A DNA stretch of 64,000 nucleotides from Symbiodinium natans (taxonomy: Eukaryota > Sar > Dinophyceae > Suessiales > Symbiodiniaceae). The notes under the pieces were generated by a model that saw only the letters and a list, made by a program, of their open reading frames with translations, was not told the DNA's origin and did no database searches. The stretch spans positions 62,001-126,000 of the forward strand of contig CAJNDS010000191.1 in assembly GCA_905221605.1 (NCBI GenBank), read 5' to 3'. Shown one piece after another: positions 55,966 through 64,000 of the stretch. How positions within the stretch are numbered: the first letter of the stretch is position 1; each line of letters starts with the position of its first letter. The position numbers and the translations under genes are program-made.

Positions 55966-55985
55966 CGGGGCGGGGGGGCAAAAAA
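55880..55985. repeat. Poly-G tract
   Basis: G runs broken by single A, T or C; a C run precedes at 55883-55897 so a C/G hairpin is possible. Confidence 0.95.
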
Positions 55986-56405
55986 AGGGACAGTATGGGT
56001 AGATTATGCGGAACGCGGGCGCATATAAAGGCAAAAAAAGGGCTGAGGGTCTGCAGGCTCCAGTTGTTTGGGTTTTGGGGTACTGGAGGCGTTATATTCC
56101 CTTAAATCATCCTTCCGCCAACTGAAAATGCTCCAAACCCCGAGTTGCACGCGCTTCGCTCGCTCACGCTGGCTGGAGAAGTCACTGTTGGTGTACGTGC
56201 TTCGAAGTCCGCTTACGTGCGTGCAGCACAAGGACTTTCAGACGACTGCGCGCTGCAACACAAGACTCCACCACACCTGCGCAAACATCAGGTGTAAGCC
56301 GCCGGCACAAGGACTCGCCGGGCGGAAAGCACTTCCTTGGCTCAGATGAGTGCCGACGTGTGGAAACCCTGCTTTTGAGTTCAGGGTGACAAACTAGCAG
56401 CTAGC

Positions 56406-56520
56406 CTCAAGCCAGTCAGCAGCCATGTCCATGAAACGGGTCGGATGGCAGTAGATGTCGAGCTTCAGGTGAGCTGCTGAAACATTGCAGCCTTGAGCAC
56501 AGAGCGAATTCCCAGGGCAT
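56406..56520 (-). CDS. Probable exon, Cys-containing
   Basis: Acceptor GGTTGCAG|ATGCCC and AG|GC donor CTTGAG|GCTAGC enclose exactly 38 codons plus one base: CPGNSLCAQGCNVSAAHLKL then DIYCHPTRFMDMAADWLE. Four cysteines near the start and an NVS sequon suggest an outside location. Family unknown. Confidence 0.5.
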
Positions 56521-56759
56521 CTGCAACCCCACGGGGCTTCAAGATCCTGAGCCTGAGGCACACGTCCGAACATCGTAATCTCCGTATGAACCTTAATTAC
56601 ATTAAACCCTAAACCCTAAACCCCAAACCCTAAACCCTAAACCTCAAACCCTAAACCCCAAGTTGCGAAGGTCTGGGAGCTCGCACCGCAACATGCCCGC
56701 TTGCTCCAGCCGCCACCTAGGCCGAGTTCTCTCAGGTCCCTTGTTCGGGTACCCGAATT

Positions 56760-56910
56760 ACAAGGGCCCTGTGCTTTAAAACGAGCTCCCAAAAAAGGGA
56801 CCATGATTTAGAAAACTGACCCGGTGTGGTTCAGGGTCTATCATCAGAGATCCCCTCAAAAAACGGGCCGTGATTTAGAAAACTGACCAGGTGTGGTGCA
56901 GGGTGACGTT
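56760..56910. repeat. Tandem duplication of about 80 bp
   Basis: GGGACCATGATTTAGAAAAC and GGGCCGTGATTTAGAAAAC, each followed by CTGACC.GGTGTGGT.CAGGGT. A similar core is at 62924-62945. Confidence 0.6.
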
Positions 56911-57002
56911 GAGAGGCTGGGGCCCTGAGTGGGGAACTTATGGTCAGGGCTGCGTTGCATCTTTGGATTGGTTCCCGGCGCGTGCAGTTCGCATCCGTGT
57001 GA

Positions 57003-57119
57003 CCCACCTAATATAGGGGCCCGGGCCTAAATAATGTTCAATAGGGTTTTCCGGGTGATTACAGCATTTTTATAAAGGGACTATTAGTAATTATTCCGAC
57101 CCCTCTATTTATTAGGTGG
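57003..57119. mobile_element. AT-rich element with CACCTAATA inverted ends
   Basis: Starts CACCTAATATAGGGG and ends CCCCTCTATTTATTAGGTG; related sequence at 36750. Confidence 0.55.
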
Positions 57120-57139
57120 GAAAAACCACGAATTAGGTG

Positions 57140-57225
57140 CTCCTCTGACATCCTCTGACGGCTGGGGCGACGGCTCCACCCTCCTCACCATGCGCGAGCG
57201 CATGGCGTCCACCTGCCCGGAACTT
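57140..57225 (-). CDS. Candidate exon, basic helix
   Basis: Minus strand frame GQVDAMRSRMVRRVEPSPQP then SEDVRGAP. Short, with boundaries uncertain. Confidence 0.3.
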
Positions 57226-57243
57226 CGGAAACCCACCAACTTA

Positions 57244-57485
57244 TAAGAAGAAGAAAATCAGAACAATAAGCACAATAAGAACAATAACAACAATCAGAAC
57301 ATTAAGAACAATAAGAACAATAAGAACAATAAGAGCAATAAGAGCAATAAGAACAATAAGAACAATAAGAACAATAAGAACAATAAGAACAATAAGAACA
57401 ATAAGAACAATAAGAACAATAAGAACAATAAGAACAATAACAATAATAACAATAACAATAGCAATAACAATAACAACAATCATCA
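57244..57485. repeat. (AATAAGAAC)n minisatellite
   Basis: About 240 bp of the 9-mer AACAATAAG, degrading to AATAAC at the right end. It is open in several frames (Leu/Val/Ile runs) because it lacks stops; not coding. Confidence 0.95.
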
Positions 57486-57721
57486 TAACATCCCCCCGAA
57501 TGCTTTGGGATGTTGCACTAGCGCTGCATGAAGCGATTCCTTGTTTGACAAGAAGAAGATCAGATCAGATAACGCGCCTCAGCCCGAACTTCCCCACCTT
57601 TCGTGCACGCTAGGCCCCTGAAGAGGAGGAGTTCATCGGAGTCTTTGTTTGGCTTTAACGGGCCATCGGTTTAGAGCTGCAGGGTTCAGGGTTCAGTTCA
57701 GGGTTCCGGGTTTAGGGTTAC

Positions 57722-58104
57722 AGGGCTGAGCGTCCATAGCCGGGGGCCTGTCCCTTGACCTGGTCAAAGAGGCGGTTGTTGACGTGCCGGCGGAACCTGG
57801 GTGTGAGCCCTCTAAGGGGGGGCAGGGAAACAGAAACCCGAACTTTAACACCAAAACCTACATGGCCTGTAAACCCCGTAACACCCTGAACTGAAACCCT
57901 AAACCCTAAACCCCAAACCCTATAAACTCTATTATCATCCCCAAAAGCTTCTACACTTCGAACGGCCGAGGCCCTGTTTTGTCGGATCTGTAAAGGAACC
58001 CCCTCATCGAGTTCCACTTGACTTTCTGAGCTGCCGGCAGCAAGGATCCGGGGAGCTGCTTCTTCTCCATCTTCTCGGCATGCTCCTTCGCGTTCACGGG
58101 ATTT
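57722..58104 (-). CDS. Two exons joined in frame, unknown basic protein
   Basis: Exon 58104-57964 (acceptor GGCCCAG|AAATCC, donor CGGCC|GTTCG) encodes NPVNAKEHAEKMEKKQLPGS, LLPAAQKVKWNSMRGFLYRS then DKTGPRP. Exon 57811-57722 (acceptor CCCTTAG|AGGGC, donor AGCCCT|GTAACC) continues GLTPRFRRHVNNRLFDQVKG then QAPGYGRSA. The join is in frame. The 152-nt intron is rich in TTTAGGG-like units, and the second donor is itself telomere-like, GTAACCCTAAACCC. Basic, soluble; family not recognised. Confidence 0.55.
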
Positions 58105-58114
58105 CTGGGCCACC

Positions 58115-59150
58115 TGACTGACTATTTTGACGCTGTTTTGCGGGTCAAAGCCTACTACAAGCACAGCATAGTAGGGCTTGCTTGCGTTGCAAAACACAAA
58201 TCTACAGGCATGCATCTACATGACAACGACAGTGTGTATGTTGTCGCTCCACTTAACACAGCTGGAGACCGCACAGCGCGGGAAGATGCGATCGCATCAC
58301 CCACTCTGTGTCTGAATGGGCAGGGATAAACGCGCATGACATACGAAACACAGCAGCAAGGGCATCAAGACTTTAAGCCCGCAGCGAAACCTAGTGCTAG
58401 AACTGAATGGCCAGGGCGAAATGTGCGTGACGTACGAACTGCTGCGCATCAAGGGCCTTCTATAAGCCCAGACAACTAAAACCGAGTGCTGCACAGGGTT
58501 ATCTAGGCTTTTGGATGCAAGAAGACGGAACCTCGCCAAAAGTGCAACCATGCCAGCGGCGTGTCCTTTTCTGCCAGACTGGCATGCTCGAGATCCTGCA
58601 GGTTTTGCAGCTCATAACGCATGCGGGCTGAAAGGCTTCACTTCTGTTCAAGCAGAATATCACATCGGTACGGCCTGTGCTTCCCAGGCCCGTAGAAACT
58701 GGACACCCTATATCCACCGCCTTAACGCCGAAAGCCCCCTCAAACCATGGTATTCCCTTACCTCTGCGCTGGGTAGGGGCAGCGGCTTGCAAATGTGCTC
58801 CACCTGTGCCCAGGCACATGCGGAATGCCGGTGGGTCAGGGTTTAATCCCTTCCTCCCCAACCAAGAGGTGATCACATGTGTACTTGAATATAAGTGAGT
58901 AAATATATACTAGCAAAGATCCATGATAACCATAAAGTCAGAACAGCCAAAATGTTCATGATGTTGGTTCAAATCACATATGATAGCCATGAGACTCCTG
59001 TAAGTTCCAATGCTAACAGCGATCGTACTCCTAATGCTGAAGAATATGATGATATACAGTATTCTCAATATACTGATAATTGGGACTCTGTAGCCCTCTG
59101 CATGTCATCTGTGATGTGTAGGCGCCATTTTTGGATGGGTTGTAACGTTA
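58115..59150. other. No gene supported
   Basis: Several 60-125 codon frames on both strands overlap without splice or family support. Segment 58330-58500 repeats two phrases, ATAAACGCGCATGACATACG and GAAATGTGCGTGACGTACG, about 100 bp apart, a diverged duplication. Confidence 0.4.
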
Positions 59151-59159
59151 GCGGGACGG

Positions 59160-59274
59160 GATTATAGGGCGCAAGGTTCCGGGAGCTATTGCTACTGCTA
59201 CCCCCTCCCCTGCCCCCGCCGCCTCCCCGCCCTGACCTAGCAATCGCCGGAATCAGAAGTTCTGCCAGTGCTCT
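59160..59274 (-). CDS. Candidate exon with Gly/Ser linker
   Basis: Acceptor CTTTGCAG|AGAGCACTGG opens RALAELLIPAIARSGRGGGG then GRGGGSSSNSSRNLAPYNP. Helix followed by a Gly/Ser-rich linker. Moderate low complexity lowers confidence. Confidence 0.35.
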
Positions 59275-59684
59275 CTGCAAAGGACACACAGCGTCGTGGT
59301 TGACTACCACTAACAGCAAAGGGATTGACGTGCCCATCAAGCGAGAACCAGGTCTCCCTAAACCCTGAACCCTAAACCCTACATCCGGACAATGCCATGA
59401 CTTGTTTGCCTCACGCACCGCTTCCAGGACTTCACAGCCTTGCGCTCACAGCTCTGGGACTGCTGAGATTCAGGAATTATAGGGTTTGTAGGGTTTAGAG
59501 CTTACCGGTAGTGTTTAGGGTTTAATTAAGGGTTTAGGGGTTGGAGTATATATCCGATGTCTACTTTGGAGTCTCGAGTCTTCGCTTTCGTTAAGGGCAG
59601 TTGGCTTAGGGCTTTGGGCACCGGAGCCCTAATCTTTCAAGCTTTCGGTGTCTATACTGACCTTGGAACCCTAGCAATACTTAT

Positions 59685-59750
59685 AATTTTCTCTGTTTCT
59701 TAGGAATTATCGTACCCCCAAAAATATATTTATTTCCAAGTATCCCTAAG
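59685..59750. repeat. Dispersed repeat CTGTTTCTTAGGAATTAT, copy 2
   Basis: Match to 44845-44895. Confidence 0.55.
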
Positions 59751-59950
59751 GATTAGAGGCCCTCAGGGGCCAAATGTCGCTGCCAATGAAGCCAGTCAGG
59801 GCTACACCACCCTGGAAAACCCCCTGCTCCTCCCCCTAACCCTAAACCCTAAGCTGCTGGTCTCTTGGCTGAGCGAAAGTCTTGGGGTAGTTAGGGGTTG
59901 GGGTTTAGGGGTTAGGATAGTTCGGGGTTGCGCTTTTGGTAGTTAGGGGC

Positions 59951-60060
59951 TTGGTAGCCCAGTACCCATATTACAATCAGGGTACCCTTTCTTGGGTGGT
60001 GCTTTATAAGGGAACCTTGAACCCCGTAACAGGGCAAAAAGTATCACTGGGCTATCAAGG
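59951..60060. mobile_element. CTTGGTAGCCCAG-family element, copy B
   Basis: Termini CTTGGTAGCCCAG and CTGGGCTATCAAG, about 110 bp, interior GTGCTTTATAAGGGAACCTTGAAC shared with copy A. A more distant relative may follow at 60180-60285 (GGGGTACCCTTTTGGG, TTTAAGGGACCC). Confidence 0.7.
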
Positions 60061-60308
60061 AGGTAAAGGTTACACAGTATTTCGTATGGACGCTTTCATT
60101 GGAGAGCTCTTATTTCCCCCATCAACGCCAAGGGCCCATTTTGCCTGAAATAACCGAAAAAACAAGAATGCCTTCGGAACTACAGAAGTTTCCGATAATT
60201 GCAACTGGGGGTACCCTTTTGGGTTTAGCATTTCAGGTTTCTTTGGTAATTTGGTGTCTATTTAAGGGACCCTCGTGTTGAGAAAGGCGTCAAAGTTACT
60301 CACTCGGC

Positions 60309-60372
60309 TGCTGAGTCTAGGCTGCTTCTGCGCTCGCCAGCCACCGGCAAGCCTGTGCCCCAAACTCTGTGA
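60309..60372 (-). CDS. Candidate short exon
   Basis: Acceptor TTTTGTCACAG|AGTTTGG and consensus donor GCAGCCGA|GTGAGTAAC. Frame VWGTGLPVAGERRSSLDSAA. Good splice sites but too short to identify. Confidence 0.35.
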
Positions 60373-60379
60373 CAAAAAA

Positions 60380-62240
60380 CCGTAACCCTGAACCCCAAAA
60401 CCAACTCGTTGTCCTCCTGTGTCATGCTTGTGGCAGGCCGTGCGGGAGTATTTAACTTTCCCTTGCTAGGTTGAAAGCTCATGTTTTCTATTATATTTTC
60501 GGCTTCCAGCAATCTAGGAAACGAGGGTACCGTTCGGGGCTTCGGTTCGTTAAGCCCAGCTAACTCAACCCTAAACCCTAAACCCTAAACCCTAAACCCT
60601 AAACCCTAAACCCTAAACTCGGGGCCACGCCTATTCTAAGGGTATCGTCTTCGCGGTTGATCTGGTCTTTCAACCAGCAGAAGCGCGAGGTCCCGTAGGG
60701 CACCTGCAGAGTGGCTTCGAGTTTAGGATTCCAGCAATTTGCCAAGAAGCTTAGGGTTTAGGGCTTAGGGTTTGGGGTTTAGGGAAGAGCTAAACCCTCA
60801 AGCAGTTGGGGTGTCATCCGAACTCACGGCCTGAGCCCGCACTGAGAAGCAATTCCAAGCACGAAGCCTTGGCACCCACACCACTACCTTCTCCGATATG
60901 CTGGGAACACCAAGGTTTAAACCTGTTTAAACATGGTGGGTCCGCCTCTAAGGTATGAATGAAACACATGAAAAAAACAGTAAACGCAGCTACCCCTCGT
61001 CCCCTCGTCATGGCCTAAATGACGCCGTTCCACCTATAAGGCTATGCAAGAATGTGCAGGCTCTTCTTGGCGGAATTCAACCCGGTTCAAGATCGACTTC
61101 AGGCGGTGCGTGCCTTGCCATTGAAGACCTTCTCACAGGTCTGCGACTTGCCTCGTGCCAGAGGCTTTGGGGCTTTGGGTTTGGAGAGGCAGGGTCGGCC
61201 CCCCCCCCCCCCCCCAGTCATCCCAGCTTTCTTCCAGTTCAGCAAGCATCACGAAGTCATGATATCCACGAGCCCTGCACTAGACCTTCGGCTCTGAGAT
61301 CCGAAAATTGGGGCAAGAACCCTGAAGAGTGAGGTCTGGGTTCTCGCGGGCTGTTTGAAGGTGACTACCGGCCTTCTTTCGATCTGCGGGACCCTTGTTT
61401 AGGGTTTAAAGTCTGAGCGCTTGGTCTCCTCAGGAATTCGGATCATGTGGGTTTTTGCTTAGCTCAATCTGGTACTGTTCGGGCCTTTAACCCCAACGCC
61501 CTAGGGGCCTCCGCAGTAGAGCTTGAAGACCAGATTCCTGGGCGCCCACCAGCAAGGGTGGATTCAACTTCGGTTTTGGGGCCACGAGGCTTCAGGGTTC
61601 AGGGTTTCGGGCAACTTGGCTCCTCTGTCCGGGAACTTGACAATGGCCAAAGTGGAGTTTGCTCTCATTTCTGTTTAGCACCGAGCCAGTCTGAGCTGTC
61701 GACTCTGATAACACTTGCTTTGCCTTCAAATTCATCCTAAACTACAATCCCCCCGCTCTAAACCCCAACAAGATGAGCAAAACATAGCCCGAAGATCTAA
61801 GAAGTCTTCTCGAAATCTGATACAGCATGACCGATTCTTCCGGAATCGCTCCTTTGTGGGGCTTAGGGGTTTAGGGTTCAGGGGCTTAGGATTTTGGGTT
61901 CAGCCCTAAACCCTAAACCCTAAACGCTATAGGGTTGAGGGTTTTTCCTGCAGGTGCGGCTTTCGCCAGGCAATCCCACAGGTGCTCAGGCCCCGGCATG
62001 CCCTTGCAGGCCTCAGGTGGGCTGAGGGCTTGTTAGGGTTAAGGGTTTAGGGCCTCAGGGGGGCTGAGGGTTTTTAGGGTTTAGGGTTTAGGGTTTAGGG
62101 TTTAGTTCTAGGAGTTAATCGAGGGAGTGGTGAAGTGGCTCCCTAAAAAAGGTCATCCGAATGCTTAACCGTTGTATATCTTTAATTCAATGTGGTCTTT
62201 TTTAACCCTCATGTGTCGTTCCATCTCCCAGCAACAGCAC
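60380..62240. other. No gene supported
   Basis: Contains (CCCTAAA)n at 60568-60617, a poly-C run at 61201-61215 and TTTAGGG clusters at 61870-61930 and 62030-62108. Plus-strand frames at 60955-61332 and 61447-61740 have no independent support. Confidence 0.4.
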
Positions 62241-62249
62241 GTTTCGGGT

Positions 62250-62663
62250 TCAAAGGTTTTCGGGGTTGAGGGCTTCAGGGTTTCGCCTTGGCAGCAAGCC
62301 CTCTAGAACACTCCAAGGTAGCTGGGACCCAAATAGGAAAACCAGAAGCAGAGCCCCAAAAGGCAAATACAGCAGACTCAATGGGATAACAAATCTGTGG
62401 GTGCTGGGTTGGACATGCAACATGTCTAACGAAGAGCGAGTCCCGCCGTAAAAGCAACTTAGAAAGTCAGTGCAGGGTCTCCTAATCATCTCTTTGGATT
62501 GCACTGCCCGGCCCCCCAACAGTTCGGCAACCCAAGCCCTCAGTGACAACCCAAGGCAACAACAACCCCAGAATAACTCGAAGACACAGATAACTAGGCC
62601 CGGCGTCACCCCACGAATCAACCTCCCAGACTTGGCCCACGGCCCACAGGTAGATGGCGACAT
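62250..62663 (-). CDS. Candidate membrane exon or ORF, 137 codons
   Basis: An uninterrupted minus-strand frame from ATG 62663 with hydrophobic stretches VICVFELFWGCCCLGLSL and RFVIPLSLLYLPFGALLLVF. A second minus-strand frame is open over the first third, so the true phase may change at a splice site. Telomere-like sequence does not interrupt it. Family unknown. Confidence 0.35.
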   Translation of the reverse strand: MSPSTCGPWAKSGRLIRGVTPGLVICVFELFWGCCCLGLSLRAWVAELLGGRAVQSKEMIRRPCTDFLSCFYGGTRSSLDMLHVQPSTHRFVIPLSLLYLPFGALLLVFLFGSQLPWSVLEGLLPRRNPEALNPENL

Positions 62664-62669
62664 CTCCGG

Positions 62670-64000
62670 ATGTTTCGCCTTCTGCCTCGGAGTTTATGTT
62701 TTTATATTTTTTGTGGTTGGGCCGCACAACAAGTTCAGATGTTGACCGTCCAATTGCTCGTCGCCCTGACCCTGGAGTTCCCAAAAATGTCCTCAACTAA
62801 AGTCCTTTCAGGGCATTGCAGAAACGCATTCATGTCGATTTCTCAGGCGCGCGCCCCCCAGTCGGATGGCCTGGCGCTTGCTGCGAGCATTTCTCTGAGT
62901 CGTATCACAACAGGCCCAGAAAGGGACCATCATTTAGGGAACTGATCATACAACTTCAGCAATGTGCAAGCTATCGAGATGCAGAGATGCGTGCAGGGTG
63001 TGTGGACGGCCATATGTGGGGGCTGCTTTATCTTAAGGTCCGTTAATCGGTGCCGGATACAAGCAAGCCCCTTACCAAAAACACCTCCAAGAACAGTAGC
63101 AGGGGACTCTAGTTTGTCTAGTTTAGGCATGTGGACCCTGACGTCCAAGCCGGAGCACCCTCAACGCGGCGTTCAACACTCTCAACCGCACACAATCTCG
63201 CCAGACTGCCTCTGCCAGCCTTACGGGGCGTTTGGGCTTAGGAGCCTGCAAGCCGAAAGGCCCGTGACGACTCAACAACCTTTCTGACGGTGCTCGCGCG
63301 TCTGTACAACTCCTCGAGCTCTCTTGCTAACCCGGCCTTGACCAGCGCTGCTCTACGAGGTCGACCCTGTATGTTTACAAAACCAGCATGCTATTGACCC
63401 CAAAACTAGTCGAACAGGCTGTCGCATGCCTCTGATGATCTGTACAGGCTCGACGTCTCAGACGTCTGTTGCGAAAGCTGTGCAGGAATCACAGCCCGGG
63501 TGAGTTCGCCGCCTGAGAGTTTTTGATGCTTTTGGAGTAGTAGAGTCCCAACAAAAAGGCCTCAAGCGATCATGAGGCTTCCGCGTCGCCCTCGCCACCT
63601 TGGGCGTATCGTGCCTAGGTTGCCCAGTACTCAAGGAACAAGTTTAGGGTTTACTTTGTGTCTAGTGAGTCTAGTGGGGTAAGGGAACGTACAATGTTCC
63701 GTATATGGTACCAAATAGAACAACTGTAGGCCAGACCAATAGCAGTAACAACAGCAATGATGACCGAAACAGTAGCAGAGGCATTCCAACTATGTCCGAC
63801 AAGCTGTCTATAACAAGAAAGTACCCCAAAACCCTAAACCCTAAACCCCAAACCCCAAACCCCAAACCCTAAACCCTAAACCCAAGACCCTGAAGCCTCA
63901 AAACCCTAAGTCCCCAAAGCCTGGCTCTCCGAGTTGCTGCGAGCAGGTCAAAGGCTTCGCATCGCAGCTGCGGCCAGAGAGCCGCCAACGTGGGATCCTC
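62670..64000. other. No gene supported
   Basis: Unique DNA; (CCCTAAA) and CCCCAAA units at 63828-63885. A short minus-strand stretch at 62735-62835 (MNAFLQCPERTLVEDIFGN) could be an exon but has no clear boundaries. Confidence 0.4.

Noticed and set aside
57241-57486. Leu/Val/Ile-rich frames resembling membrane helices
   Set aside because: Product of the stop-free AACAATAAG minisatellite; open in more than one frame.

Overview
The window looks like nuclear DNA of a dinoflagellate alveolate. Four things in the sequence point that way: a tandem array of near-identical delta-class carbonic anhydrase genes, GC-AG introns in every copy, telomere-type TTTAGGG repeats scattered through the interior, and very short exons separated by repeat-rich introns. 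No rRNA, tRNA, CRISPR array or bacterial operon was recognised. Species cannot be given from sequence alone.

Layout. 1-6.3 kb holds three probable minus-strand exons among telomere-like blocks, a 1.2 kb near-perfect palindrome (2216-3418) and a diverged AT-rich satellite (about 3530-4900). About 6.4-24.0 kb is an array of eight minus-strand delta carbonic anhydrase genes, each with three exons. Copies 1, 2, 4 and 7 are short (S type, 316 aa, one signal peptide, unit about 2.0 kb). Copies 3, 5, 6 and 8 are long (L type, 376 aa, an extra N-terminal region with a second hydrophobic segment, unit about 2.5 kb). Copy 3 is broken by a 121-bp deletion that removes the HFH zinc-site motif. Differences between intact copies are almost all synonymous, so the array looks functional and constrained.

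24-64 kb is exon-poor DNA with islands of coding sequence. The best block is on the minus strand at about 45.5-37.9 kb (perhaps to 35.3 kb): hydrophobic and glycosylation-bearing exons that can be joined in frame and suggest one multi-pass membrane protein. A second minus-strand block (55.0-52.4 kb) may encode a MATH/TRAF-like beta-sandwich domain. A third (58.1-57.7 kb) is a two-exon piece joined in frame. A few exon candidates are on the plus strand (26.9, 31.8, 34.6-34.9 kb).

Main discovery candidates are two kinds of intron that look like insertions. One intron (39748-39899) is almost pure telomere-like repeat and lies between copies of a roughly 16-bp direct repeat, with an AG|GC donor. 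Another (45339-45409) is exactly a short inverted-repeat element plus one copy of its 4-bp target duplication; removing it restores an open membrane-protein frame. Related inverted-repeat elements occur at 43276, 54755 and 59951, and the first of these ends at a predicted splice acceptor. Together these suggest that transposon-like introners and telomeric sequence have both built introns in this genome. Exon calls outside the carbonic anhydrase array are read by eye without transcripts and should be treated as hypotheses.
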